From: DATCTV01 sp964400685
GTDB taxonomy: Bacteria > Desulfobacterota > Desulfomonilia > UBA1062
Reading direction: 5' to 3'
NCBI GenBank assembly: GCA_964400685.1
Contig: CAYNVT010000014.1
Span: 1-49,586 of the forward strand
Length of the DNA stretch: 49,586 nucleotides
Below are positions 15,064-23,916 of this stretch, piece by piece. The position numbers and the translations under genes were made by a program. How positions within the stretch are numbered: position 1 is the first letter of the stretch; the number at the start of each line of letters is the position of its first letter. The notes below the pieces were generated by a model, which was not told where the DNA came from, did no database searches, and saw only the letters and a list, made by a program, of their open reading frames with translations.

Positions 15064-16153
15064 TTTGCATGCGTTGTGTTCTGGCAAAGGCAATTAACAT
15101 GTTCATGGCACCAACAATTTCATAAAGTTTCTCACGAGAAGCGCTGCCGACCCCTAAAGCGTTCAACTCTGCATGAGTGCTCTCCGGGAACAGTCGTACT
15201 GAAACAGGTACTCCAGCCTCTCGTAAACGTTGGGCATACAACAAGCCTTCATCACGCAGCGGATCAAAACCTCCGAGTACAATCAAGGCCGGAGGCAGGC
15301 CGGAAACATTTTCAGCCAGCAAAGGTGAGACTCGTGGGTCAAAAGCTTCTTCTGGAGTGTTCAAGTAATGGTCTTTATACCAATCCATTTGCGCTTCAGT
15401 TAAGCCAAAACCTTCACCAAAAAGCTTATATGAAGGATGCTTTTTTGACAGATCAGTAACCGGTTGTAATGGTATTTGGAATGCTGGAATCGGTGCATCA
15501 ACGCCTTGTCGTACCCGAGCAACTGCCAGCTGGCTAACCACTGCAGTAATATTTCCTCCGGCACTTTCACCCGCTAAACCGACCAGAAGCGGATCACAAC
15601 CAAGTTGTCTGGCGTGGGTTACGGCATAATCAAATGCTGCCAAGCAGTCTTCCAGTCCCGTTGGGAAGCGATGTTCTGGTGCCAAACGGTAGTCCACGGA
15701 AAGCACCATTATCTCACCGTGTTTGGCAAGAAATCGGCACACCGAATCACATTCTTCCAGATCACCTACCACCCAACCACCACCATGGTAATACACCAGA
15801 AGGGGACTATCAGGCTTTGGTCGTTCAGGGCGATAGAGACGGACCGGAATCGTTCCATGCGGACCATCTATTTCGAAGTTGCGGATTTCACCGACCGGGA
15901 CAGGGTCGCCTATGATCCAAAGCTGGCGGGCAACCATATCCCTCGCAATCGGTACAGGCTTGGTTTCAAAGGTTTCTTCTCCCAGAAGACTTAGCAGGCG
16001 TAATCCCATTTGGGTTGAAGGATGTAGCTCTTGACCATCGATAATGATGGGTTTGCCACCTAACTTACGCTGTACACTCAAAGGCAGAGAACCTAAACAT
16101 TTGAGAACAATACGAGAAATACGGTCAATTGTGGTTATGGGTGATGTACTCAT
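15056..16153 (-). CDS. Alpha/beta hydrolase of the hormone-sensitive lipase family (esterase)
   Basis: This 365-residue cytosolic esterase has the oxyanion motif HGGG (YYHGGGWVVG, near 123-126), the nucleophile elbow GESAGG (Ser197), an acidic residue in FDPLRDEG and a catalytic His in ESTHAEL. The start at 16153 (MSTSPITTID) is preceded by AAGGAGA; an upstream in-frame ATG at 16177 overlaps nothing better. It lies 35 bases after the PLP decarboxylase gene and may share its transcript. Its C-terminus abuts the aminotransferase remnant, which suggests insertion by recombination. Substrate: a short-chain ester, not further defined. Confidence 0.9.
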   Translation of the reverse strand: MSTSPITTIDRISRIVLKCLGSLPLSVQRKLGGKPIIIDGQELHPSTQMGLRLLSLLGEETFETKPVPIARDMVARQLWIIGDPVPVGEIRNFEIDGPHGTIPVRLYRPERPKPDSPLLVYYHGGGWVVGDLEECDSVCRFLAKHGEIMVLSVDYRLAPEHRFPTGLEDCLAAFDYAVTHARQLGCDPLLVGLAGESAGGNITAVVSQLAVARVRQGVDAPIPAFQIPLQPVTDLSKKHPSYKLFGEGFGLTEAQMDWYKDHYLNTPEEAFDPRVSPLLAENVSGLPPALIVLGGFDPLRDEGLLYAQRLREAGVPVSVRLFPESTHAELNALGVGSASREKLYEIVGAMNMLIAFARTQRMQNK

Positions 16154-16188
16154 ATAAAGATTCTCCTTATTACCCAATGAATGGAGTT

Positions 16189-17721
16189 CTACTTCACTCT
16201 TACAATCTTCTCCATTGCTTTCAGGTGTTCAGGAAGCACATCTCTCCTGAAAACATCCTCCAGGGTTTCAGCCCGCCGTATGGTCGAAATTCGGTCTCCG
16301 CTCACCAGCATGGTTGCAGGTCTGGGCATGGCGTTGAAATTGCTCATTGAGACCTCCTGATAGGCGCCGACATCGAGCAGTGCGAAGATATCGCCGATCC
16401 TTAGATTTTTAGGAACCCTGACAAAGGGGAGGAGGCGGTCTCCGTAGCAGCTTCTGCCTACAATATCTGCTTTCTCGGTTTTCTTCTCATCCGCCCTGTT
16501 GGCAACTATGTAGTCATGAAGATGATGTTCGTAAATCCCTCCTGTGAACCAGAACTGCGTGGTGTCCACTATATATTTGTTCCATATGAGGGGCTTATCC
16601 ATAGGCTTTGCGTTCTTTACGGTAGTCAGGTGTATTGCCGTGTCACCATGCAGAGATCGCCCGGGCTCCATCTGAAGCATCAGACCCTTCGTGGATACGC
16701 CGTTTTGAGGAAGATACTGTTTCAGCGCCGAGGTGCAGGCCATAGCATAGTCCTCTATGGTGGGTGCAAGCTTCTTGTTTGGAACGTACTCCATCATCAG
16801 GTTCACGATAAACCTGATCGCCGCATAACGCACTCTGGGACCGAAAACCTGCAGAAGTATCGAAAGTCCGTGAAGCGCCAGCAGTTCATAAGGTTCGGAA
16901 TAGCGGGTTTCCGCGTTGAAGGGGTCCCTGTGGCCGGCAAAACCCCCGCCGATGCTTATTTCACTGGGCTGGTAGCCGCCCAGGGCCATGCAGACATATC
17001 CGATCTCAGTGGCATAGGACTTCATCTGTTCGACCCAATATTGTGTTGACTGATGGTGTCTTCCATGGTGCTCATGGAAGCCTACCAGTTCGACATTCTT
17101 CATTTTCATAATTCTTTTTCCGATTTCGATGGCCTGAGTGTACATCATGCCGCCCTTGTATGACATTGCTGCTATGTCCGTAGCGACAGGCCCGGTGGGG
17201 TTGAAGTGGGAAAACTTCCTGAAACCGGAAATGGTGGGCCTCAAGCGCAGCCTAACACTTGCGGTTTTATTCAACTTGTTGGCGGCTTTTTCGACAACAT
17301 CGATTTCCTCCATTCCGTCAAGAGTGATCCGTGCGCCCTTTATTATCGCATTCTCTATATGATCATCATCCTTGGGAACGCCATTGACTGAGATATATTG
17401 TGGATCAAATCCCGATTCAAGGGCTACGGCTAACTCCCCTGGTGAATAAGTATCGCATCCGCAGCCTTCCTCGGCTATGATTTTCTGGATCGCATGCGAC
17501 CAGCTGGCTTTTGCAGCAGGCATAACTTTTACGGGTCCGTCGGTCCATCCAGCCTCGAAGCTCTTCTTGTATCTCCTGATGTTTCGTCTGAGCTGGTCCT
17601 CTGATACTGCGAAAATGGGCGAACCATACTCCTTTACCAGGTCGACCGTGTCGCATTCTTCTATGAAAAGGTGACCGTTCCTGATCGAGAGACAATCATC
17701 GATTTTTACTTTGTCTGCCAT
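16189..17721 (-). CDS. PLP-dependent decarboxylase of the Orn/DAP/Arg group 2 family (diaminopimelate decarboxylase-like)
   Basis: Alanine-racemase-fold decarboxylases use PLP on a lysine, here in PAAKAS. Other landmarks are the phosphate-binding glycines SIGGGFAG, EPGRSL, the specificity/acid segment CYGDRLLPF and the C-terminal GAYQEVSMSNFN. At 510 residues it is longer than typical LysA (~420), with an extended central region around FGPRVRYAAIRF. A strong Shine-Dalgarno (GGAGGT) precedes the ATG. It is divergent from an AraC-type regulator of the OruR/ArgR-like class that often governs amino acid catabolism. The amino acid substrate cannot be named; lysine biosynthesis seems less likely given the setting. 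Confidence 0.85.
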   Translation of the reverse strand: MADKVKIDDCLSIRNGHLFIEECDTVDLVKEYGSPIFAVSEDQLRRNIRRYKKSFEAGWTDGPVKVMPAAKASWSHAIQKIIAEEGCGCDTYSPGELAVALESGFDPQYISVNGVPKDDDHIENAIIKGARITLDGMEEIDVVEKAANKLNKTASVRLRLRPTISGFRKFSHFNPTGPVATDIAAMSYKGGMMYTQAIEIGKRIMKMKNVELVGFHEHHGRHHQSTQYWVEQMKSYATEIGYVCMALGGYQPSEISIGGGFAGHRDPFNAETRYSEPYELLALHGLSILLQVFGPRVRYAAIRFIVNLMMEYVPNKKLAPTIEDYAMACTSALKQYLPQNGVSTKGLMLQMEPGRSLHGDTAIHLTTVKNAKPMDKPLIWNKYIVDTTQFWFTGGIYEHHLHDYIVANRADEKKTEKADIVGRSCYGDRLLPFVRVPKNLRIGDIFALLDVGAYQEVSMSNFNAMPRPATMLVSGDRISTIRRAETLEDVFRRDVLPEHLKAMEKIVRVK

Positions 17722-17847
17722 TGATAATACCTCCTTTAACAGTATATCTGATTATTTATACTCACATCCGGAAGGCATGATAGGTTAAATAAAGTCATTT
17801 ATTTGGCAAATTGCGCCAACATGTTTTTATAGTATATAATAATATGC

Positions 17848-18858
17848 ATGGATAAAGACATTATCCGTACCCCTACAGCACAATGGCTCATAAAACAGAT
17901 AGGAGAGATGGGCATCGAGGTGTCCAGTCTGCTGGAGGGGACAGAGCTTGAAAGCGGCTGGCTCGAAAGCGAAGAATCCTTCATCACTTATCCTGACTAT
18001 ATCCGCCTGATCAGGAATGCCCTTGATATAACCGGGGACAGTGCACTGGGCCTGAAGCTCGGACAGAAGATTAACATTGCCATGTTCGGTGCCTTTGGGT
18101 ATGCGCTCATGAGCAGCAGAGCGCTAAGAGACGCAGCGGACATCTTTCTCAGGTATCAGGACCTTCCCGGTCAGCTTACCATTATCAGCAGCGAACAGAA
18201 AGGTTCTGATCTGGTCATTCAGTTCAGCCCATTGTATCCGTTTGAAGATCAGGTGCTCGTCTATGCGATCGAAGAGGTGCTTTCCACAACGTATTACGGC
18301 ATGAACTTTCTGGTGAATCAGAAGCTGCCCTTGTCCGAGATACGTCTCACATATCCGGCGCCTTCACACGCCGTATTGTATGAAGAAATGTTTAACTGTC
18401 CGGTAAGGTTCATGGAGACTGAGAACAGTCTGCGTCTTAATGCCGGTTTCTTCGATCTGCCTGTTTTTACTGCAGACAGAAGGGTTTATGAGTACTGCAC
18501 TCAGTTCTGTGAGGAGATGTTGAAGGGTCTCAGGAAATCTGATCATTTCATAGACCGGATCAGGAACATTATCATGACATCGCTCGAGAGGTTTCTTAAA
18601 ATAGAGGAAATGGCAAAAGAGCTGGGGATGAGCATCAGATCTCTGAATCGCCGGCTTGAGGAGCGTGGCACCTCATACAAGAAAATCATGAACGGTGTAC
18701 GAACCGGTCTGGCAATGCGCTATCTTCAGGAAACAAACCTGAGCATAGACCAGATAGCGGACCTCACAGGATTTTCAGAAACCACCGCATTCCGCAAAGC
18801 GTTCAAAGTCTGGACGGGTATAAGTCCGTCGAAATACCGGAAAAAGGTTGCCAGTTGA
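17848..18858 (+). CDS. AraC-family transcriptional regulator
   Basis: The 336-residue protein has an N-terminal effector domain of the Arabinose_bd/OruR type (LGLKLGQKINIAMFGAFGYALMSS) and a C-terminal double helix-turn-helix (SIRSLNRRLEERGTSYKK, then DQIADLTGFSETTAFRKAF and WTGISPSKYR). It is transcribed away from the PLP decarboxylase across a 126-base gap, so regulation of that gene is likely. The gap contains AT-rich -10-like sequence just before the ATG. The gene stop is followed within one base by the kinase remnant on the other strand. Confidence 0.93.
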   Translation: MDKDIIRTPTAQWLIKQIGEMGIEVSSLLEGTELESGWLESEESFITYPDYIRLIRNALDITGDSALGLKLGQKINIAMFGAFGYALMSSRALRDAADIFLRYQDLPGQLTIISSEQKGSDLVIQFSPLYPFEDQVLVYAIEEVLSTTYYGMNFLVNQKLPLSEIRLTYPAPSHAVLYEEMFNCPVRFMETENSLRLNAGFFDLPVFTADRRVYEYCTQFCEEMLKGLRKSDHFIDRIRNIIMTSLERFLKIEEMAKELGMSIRSLNRRLEERGTSYKKIMNGVRTGLAMRYLQETNLSIDQIADLTGFSETTAFRKAFKVWTGISPSKYRKKVAS

Positions 18859-19013
18859 TCAACCCTGCTGATGAGGTTTTTCCATATAGCGCTCGAAAGT
18901 TTCAATGTAAGTATCAAGACCGGCGAAGGGGGATGCCTGTATCCTCTCCGGATGCGTGCTGAAAAGGCCTGCCAGAATTTTTGGCGATACGCCCTCATGA
19001 GCGGCCGGTCCCC
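18859..19013 (-). pseudogene. C-terminal fragment of a second FGGY kinase
   Basis: Read on the minus strand, this stretch encodes the last 48 residues of an FGGY kinase (from AAHEGVSPKI to EKPHQQG and a TGA stop). It differs from the C-terminus of the intact kinase at 22154-23671 at only 8 of those 48 residues by my count. Similarity breaks off abruptly at about 19013. No stop codon interrupts it, so the loss of the rest looks recent. It records a duplication followed by deletion within this cluster. The rest of the gap (19014-19267) holds the operator at 19135 and otherwise no gene. Confidence 0.85.
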
Positions 19014-19134
19014 TGGTGTCACTGATTTAAATGCATTAAAGACAAAAGATATGCATCATAAGGGTATAATGGGAAGCGACTGGGTATAGTGATAAGTTTG
19101 ATAATATTCACCTGATTGGTAATCTCCATCTTGC

Positions 19135-19155
19135 TATATGACCGACGGTCATATA
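19135..19155. promoter_or_regulatory. Palindromic operator candidate upstream of the KARI-like operon
   Basis: A perfect 21-bp palindrome with a single central base (arms TATATGACCG and CGGTCATATA) lies 113 bases before the KARI-like gene. The same TATGACC/GGTCATA core recurs at 28839, 28864 and 29605 around the TetR gene. I infer a binding site for that TetR protein. Confidence 0.75.
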
Positions 19156-19267
19156 TAGTTCGATATACATAATAATACGGGCCGGGTACCAAGACCTGAA
19201 CAGCCAATTAACAATCCTGAATAAAGATAAAAGGTTATGTTGTTAAAGTCAGAAAGGAGGATAGCAA

Positions 19268-20284
19268 ATGTCTGAATCAAAGGTTTTCTATGAGGAACAT
19301 GGTGACCTTTCGCTGCTTAAAGGTAAAATCATTGCGGTTATTGGATACGGGAACCAGGGCCGTTCCCAGGCCTTGAATCTGAAGGATTCAGGGGTCAATG
19401 TCATTATCGGAAACAGGGGTGACGGGGCGGCAGATAAGGCAAGAACAGACGGCTTTGCCGTTTTCGAAATATCCGAGGCCGTGAAAAAGGCGGACATCGT
19501 CATGATCCTTATTCCAGATGAGATCATGCCTGAAGTGTTTGAATCTCAGGTGGCACCCAGCCTGAAGCAGGGAGCTGCGATTTCCTTTGCATCGGGTTAT
19601 ACGATAGGATTTGAGCTTATCAGGCCTCCTGAGGGGATCGACGTGATTATGATCGCGCCTCGAATGATCGGCCCGGGGGTCCGGGACACATTCATCCGGG
19701 GAACGGGCTTCCCCAGCTTTGTGGCCGTTCATCAGGACGCCACCGGAAAAGCCGAGCCGCTTATGCTTGCCCTGGCAAAAGGACTGGGCACCCTCAAGGC
19801 CGGTGCGCTTCTCATGAGCATGCGGATGGAAGCCGAACTCGACCTTTTTACAGAACAGGCGTTTGGCCCGGCATTCGGCAGGGTTCTTGTGGCGGCCATG
19901 GAAACAGAAATAAAGGCTGGATATCCTGTCGAGGCTGTACTGCTTGAGATTATCATGTCCGGCGAATTTTCATACACCATCGAGAAAATCATCAATGCCG
20001 GGTTGATTGAACAGATGAGCTTCCATTCGCAGACTAGCCAGTACGGGACAATGACGCGGAGCCTCAACTATCTGGACCTGCCCCTTGAGGATAAGATGAA
20101 AAAGACACTAGATGACATCAGGTCCGGTGCGTTCACCAGAGAATGGCAGGAAGAACAGCGTAACGGCCTGAAGAACTTCAGGGAATTGATGGAGTTCAGG
20201 AAGCATATGCCTATAAGTGAATGGCAGAAAAAAACAAGGGCTGCTTTCAGAAGCATCGGAAAGGCTCCGGAGGAAGGGGAGTAA
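19268..20284 (+). CDS. Ketol-acid reductoisomerase-like protein with altered active site
   Basis: At 338 residues it matches class I IlvC in length and layout: Rossmann domain with GYGNQG (26-31) and NLKDSG, ILIPDE, and a helical knotted domain keeping the metal ligands in LDLFTEQ (Asp192, Glu196) plus Glu227. Two catalytic positions differ from IlvC by my recollection: the His of AFAHGF is Ser109 (SFASGY), and the Lys of APKxPG is Arg132 (APRMIGPG). The cofactor loop reads NRGDGAAD instead of LRSGSAT, losing phosphate-binding serines and gaining Asp52, which favours NAD(H). It precedes an IlvD-like gene but sits in a catabolic cluster under a probable TetR operator. I infer an oxidising isomeroreductase acting on another branched hydroxy acid. 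AGGAGG marks the start. Confidence 0.85.
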   Translation: MSESKVFYEEHGDLSLLKGKIIAVIGYGNQGRSQALNLKDSGVNVIIGNRGDGAADKARTDGFAVFEISEAVKKADIVMILIPDEIMPEVFESQVAPSLKQGAAISFASGYTIGFELIRPPEGIDVIMIAPRMIGPGVRDTFIRGTGFPSFVAVHQDATGKAEPLMLALAKGLGTLKAGALLMSMRMEAELDLFTEQAFGPAFGRVLVAAMETEIKAGYPVEAVLLEIIMSGEFSYTIEKIINAGLIEQMSFHSQTSQYGTMTRSLNYLDLPLEDKMKKTLDDIRSGAFTREWQEEQRNGLKNFRELMEFRKHMPISEWQKKTRAAFRSIGKAPEEGE

Positions 20285-20401
20285 AAATCTCCCAGTCCTG
20301 ACCCGTTATAGCAGGGGGCCTGCGTTTTAATCGCATGGTCCGCTAAGGTACTCAGGTTTACTGCAGAGAAAAGTTATCCGGCATTAAAGGAGGTAAAGGA
20401 T

Positions 20402-22087
20402 ATGGAATACAAAAAGAACAGCAGGGTATTTTCCGATGACGACCCGCAGTCGCTCGTCAGGCGCTCCATGTTCTATGCCTGCGGCCTTACGCACGAGGAG
20501 ATGAAGCGTCCTATCGTGGCTGTTGTGAACACCTTTAATGAAATGCATCCCGGGCACATGCATCTCAGGACAATTGCAGACAGGGTCAAGGCCGGCATCC
20601 GCACAGCAGGAGGGGTCGGTCTGGAGTTCTCAACCATAGCCCTGTGCGACGGTCTGGCAATAGGGCATGAAGGCATGAAATTCGTCCTGCCGAGTCGCCA
20701 GGTGATAGCCGATTCCGTCGAACTGGCTCTGCGCGCCCATTGCTACGATGCGGCTGTCATGATCGGTTCGTGCGACAAAATCATTCCCGCCCTGCTCATG
20801 GCGGCCGCCAGGGTCGATATACCGGCCGTCATCGTAACCGGCGGGCCAATGCCTCCAGGTTTCTGGGCCAGGGAAAAGATAAGGGTCTCGGTATCCAGCT
20901 TCGATAAACTTGTCAGAAAGGTCATTGCGCCTGAAATAAAGCCGCAAATACGGGAAGAAGCCCTATCCTCGTTCTATCCTTGCGCGGGCGCATGCTGGGG
21001 CATGGGCACGGCCAACACAATGGCATGTCTGTGTGAGGCCCTGGGCATGAGTCTTCCGGGCGATGGTACGGCGCCTGCGGTTTCATCCAAAAAGCTGCGG
21101 CTGGCTGAAGAGGCAGGCGAAAGGGTCCTGGAACTCCTGTGTAAGGATATGAGGCCTTCCACGATAATGACCGAAAATGCTTTGAACAATGCCGTCAAGG
21201 TAAACCTTGCCATCGGCGGATCATTGAATACCGTGCTGCATCTGCCCGCTTTGGCGCATGAACTGGGCATGCGCATGGGCTATGACACATTTGACGAGCT
21301 TTCGCGGCAGGTCCCGCACCTTACCAATATTGAGCCCGCAGGTCCGCATTCAGTGGTGGAACTGGACGAGGCCGGAGGAATCCCCGGGGTCATGAAGACC
21401 ATGAAGCATCTGCTAGACATAACCGCGCCTACCGTCACCGGAAAGACCGTGGCTGAAAACCTGGACAGCGCGGCCGTGCTGTCGGATGAGGTGATAAGGC
21501 CGTTTGATAACCCGGTGCATCCTTACGGCGGGATCGCCGTGCTCAAAGGGAACCTTGCGGAGCAGGGCGCCGTCGTCAAGCAGGTGGCTGTAAAGGAAGA
21601 AATGTGGCATGTCACGCGTCCGGCCAGGGTGTTCGAGTCGGAAGAAAAAGCCCTGGAGGGGCTGCTCGGCGGAAAGATAAAAGAGAGGGACATCATCGTC
21701 ATCCGGTACGAAGGTCCGAAGGGCGGTCCGGGTATGCGCGAGATGGCCCTGTTCAGGGCCGCACTTGAGATGTTCGGCATGGGCGACACGAACTATATCG
21801 TTACGGACGGCCGGTTCTCAGGTTACAGCAGCGGTCCGTCGATAGGCTACCTGTCGCCGGAAGCTGCCGAAGGCGGGAACATTGCACTGGTGCAGGACGG
21901 CGATATGATAGAGATCGATATAGAAGCCAGGAAACTCGAACTGAATGTGTCCGGGGCCGAACTTAAGAAGAGGAGGGAGAATTTGATTATTCCGGTGCAG
22001 CAGCACCCCAGAGGATATCTTGATATCTACAAGCGGCTGGTTTCATCGGCTGACAGGGGAGGAGTTCTAGTCGCGCCGGAGGATTGA
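20402..22087 (+). CDS. IlvD/Edd-family dehydratase (copy 1)
   Basis: Members dehydrate dihydroxy acids or sugar acids with an iron-sulfur cluster. This 561-residue protein has FNEMHPGHMHL, LCDGLAIGHEGM, the cluster cysteine in IGSCDKIIP (Cys124), another in CAGACWGMGTANTM (Cys198), GGSLNTVLHLPA, and the C-terminal RYEGPKGGPGMREM and DGRFSGYSSG. It follows the KARI-like gene by 117 bases with a GGAGGT ribosome binding site and is likely in the same operon. The pairing mimics ilvC-ilvD but a second IlvD-type gene and catabolic neighbours point to a degradative role, such as making a 2-keto-3-deoxy acid. Confidence 0.88.
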   Translation: MEYKKNSRVFSDDDPQSLVRRSMFYACGLTHEEMKRPIVAVVNTFNEMHPGHMHLRTIADRVKAGIRTAGGVGLEFSTIALCDGLAIGHEGMKFVLPSRQVIADSVELALRAHCYDAAVMIGSCDKIIPALLMAAARVDIPAVIVTGGPMPPGFWAREKIRVSVSSFDKLVRKVIAPEIKPQIREEALSSFYPCAGACWGMGTANTMACLCEALGMSLPGDGTAPAVSSKKLRLAEEAGERVLELLCKDMRPSTIMTENALNNAVKVNLAIGGSLNTVLHLPALAHELGMRMGYDTFDELSRQVPHLTNIEPAGPHSVVELDEAGGIPGVMKTMKHLLDITAPTVTGKTVAENLDSAAVLSDEVIRPFDNPVHPYGGIAVLKGNLAEQGAVVKQVAVKEEMWHVTRPARVFESEEKALEGLLGGKIKERDIIVIRYEGPKGGPGMREMALFRAALEMFGMGDTNYIVTDGRFSGYSSGPSIGYLSPEAAEGGNIALVQDGDMIEIDIEARKLELNVSGAELKKRRENLIIPVQQHPRGYLDIYKRLVSSADRGGVLVAPED

Positions 22088-22153
22088 TACCGCCAGCCGG
22101 ATATTATTTTCATAACAGCCGGGGTGATAATACTGCCGTGAATCTGCAGGTCC

Positions 22154-23671
22154 TCACCCCTGTTGCCCGGGTTTTTCCATATAGCGCTCGAAGGTTTCAA
22201 CGTAAGTTTCAAGACCGGTGAACGGGGTTGCCTGTATCCGCTCCGGATGAGTTCTGAAACGGCCTGCCAGCGTTTTTGGCGATACGCCTTCATGGGCGGC
22301 CAGTCCCAGTATGGCGGCGCCCAGGGCCGATGCCTCGTTCAGATCCGTGCAGATAACCGGCGATTCCGGGAACAGAGCCGCGATCAGATGTGTAAACAGA
22401 GTGTTGTTTGAAAAACCGCCTGCAATGATGGCTGTCTTGCCGGGCGCGATGCCTGCACGCAGCATTGCCTTGCGGGTATGCAGGGCCATGCTGAGCATCA
22501 GGATATTATAGACCCTCTCGTAATCATTAACGAATCCGGGGGCCTGGCCCGTAAAAACCTGATCCAGAGTAAAGATTTTATCGCCTTCGACGAATCGCGC
22601 CGGCGAATTCATATACATGCCGAATGGAACTATTGCCGGCAGTATGAACTCGTCACTGCGCTTAAGGATATCTTCGAGAAGAGCAGGGTTGAAGCCGGGA
22701 TGATCGCGTCTGCCGTGGCTTCCCTCCAGGAAACCCATGTACAGGTCGAATTCCAGTCCGGCCACAAAAAGGGCTGTCTTGAAAACGCCGCCGAAGCCGT
22801 CCAGGTTAAAGTAGACCATTTCGCCGATTTCATCTTCGGCCAGCCGGGGGGCGGGTACAGGGTGCATGACAACGCACATGGAACCGGTGGAAACGAGCAC
22901 GAAATCATCAGGATCCCTTATGAGGAAAGGCACCATGGCGGCATTGGAATCATGTACGCCCATGGTCACGATAACATCGGCGGACAGGCCTGTCCGCCGT
23001 GCGATCTCAGGCGTGATAGTGCCCAGTATATCCCAGGAATTTGAAACATTGGCAGGGATAAGTTCCTGTACACCGAGACGGTCTCTCACCTCTGACCACC
23101 TCATCTGTTCGAAGTCCCACAACCCCGTGTGCGTGCCGGCATAGGTTATGTCCATTCCTGTTTTTCCTGTAAGGAGAAATCCGTAGTACTGAGGCAGGCC
23201 GAGAATGGTTCTGGTGCGGGCGAACCCTTCGGGATAATGAGTCTTTACATAGTATATCCCGCGCGCGATCACGCTTAAATACGGCATGCGGGGGGTGGCC
23301 ATGCGGCGCTGTACAACGCGCGGGTCGCCGATGAAGGCGTCGAAATCGGCATGAAAGGCCTCTCCGGGGTCGGTCGAACCTGAAAGAGCCGGTACGGCCA
23401 GGCTGCCGTTTTCGTCCAGACAGACGAAAGTGCCCCCGTAGGTGGATATGGAAATGACCGCTATATTGTAGCGCTTTCCCATATCAGAGAGCGAATCAAG
23501 AAAAAATCCTGTTACCGCCTCAACGGGTTCGTGGTTCTCCGTCCCTTGCGCCACATCGTCGATGGTGGCGAAAACGCTGTCCACCTGGTTCAGGTTCATG
23601 TCATAGATTAGGAGCTTCTTGTTGGTACGGCCTACGTCCAGTACAGCAATATGGCGTGCGTCCTGACTCAT
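22154..23671 (-). CDS. FGGY-family carbohydrate kinase
   Basis: The 505-residue cytosolic kinase phosphorylates a sugar or polyol with ATP. The start at 23671 (MSQDARHIAVLDVGRTN) has an AAAGGGGG ribosome binding site. Visible are the first phosphate-binding loop (LDVGRTNKK), the catalytic-Asp motif GVHDSNAAMVPFL, and the FGGY C-terminal region with AIIAGGFSNNTLFTHLIAAL. It most resembles rhamnulokinase/fuculokinase-like members. It faces the IlvD-like gene convergently and lies 245 bases after the SDR operon, which may extend into it. A nearly identical C-terminal fragment lies at 18859. Confidence 0.9.
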   Translation of the reverse strand: MSQDARHIAVLDVGRTNKKLLIYDMNLNQVDSVFATIDDVAQGTENHEPVEAVTGFFLDSLSDMGKRYNIAVISISTYGGTFVCLDENGSLAVPALSGSTDPGEAFHADFDAFIGDPRVVQRRMATPRMPYLSVIARGIYYVKTHYPEGFARTRTILGLPQYYGFLLTGKTGMDITYAGTHTGLWDFEQMRWSEVRDRLGVQELIPANVSNSWDILGTITPEIARRTGLSADVIVTMGVHDSNAAMVPFLIRDPDDFVLVSTGSMCVVMHPVPAPRLAEDEIGEMVYFNLDGFGGVFKTALFVAGLEFDLYMGFLEGSHGRRDHPGFNPALLEDILKRSDEFILPAIVPFGMYMNSPARFVEGDKIFTLDQVFTGQAPGFVNDYERVYNILMLSMALHTRKAMLRAGIAPGKTAIIAGGFSNNTLFTHLIAALFPESPVICTDLNEASALGAAILGLAAHEGVSPKTLAGRFRTHPERIQATPFTGLETYVETFERYMEKPGQQG

Positions 23672-23916
23672 AAATCCCCCTTTGCTTATCACTTCTTTAC
23701 AGGTTCTTGCGATTCTCGCATATTTCCCATAATACATCGGCAAACAGCGGACCGCACATTGTGCCTGTTGCCAAAGCATAGCATAAACAAGGCATTTCCC
23801 CCAAGAGTGCAGAATGAAAAAAACCTTAAAAGATTATGAATTTCGTGCTGGTAAATATTTTTAAAAGCTTTTCGCGGGTTCCTTCCAGCATGTTTCTGTC
23901 TCTGCAAAACCGCTTT

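Noticed and set aside
20402..22087. Missing cysteine in the first IlvD motif (PGHMHL rather than PCNxHL) of both dehydratases
   Set aside because: E. coli IlvD also reads PGHVHL here as I recall, so this is the ordinary [4Fe-4S]-type variant and not a lost ligand.
19268..22087. Reading the KARI-like and IlvD-like genes as branched-chain amino acid biosynthesis
   Set aside because: The reductoisomerase lacks catalytic residues, no ilvB, ilvN or leu genes are near, and the probable TetR operator ties the pair to a catabolic cluster.
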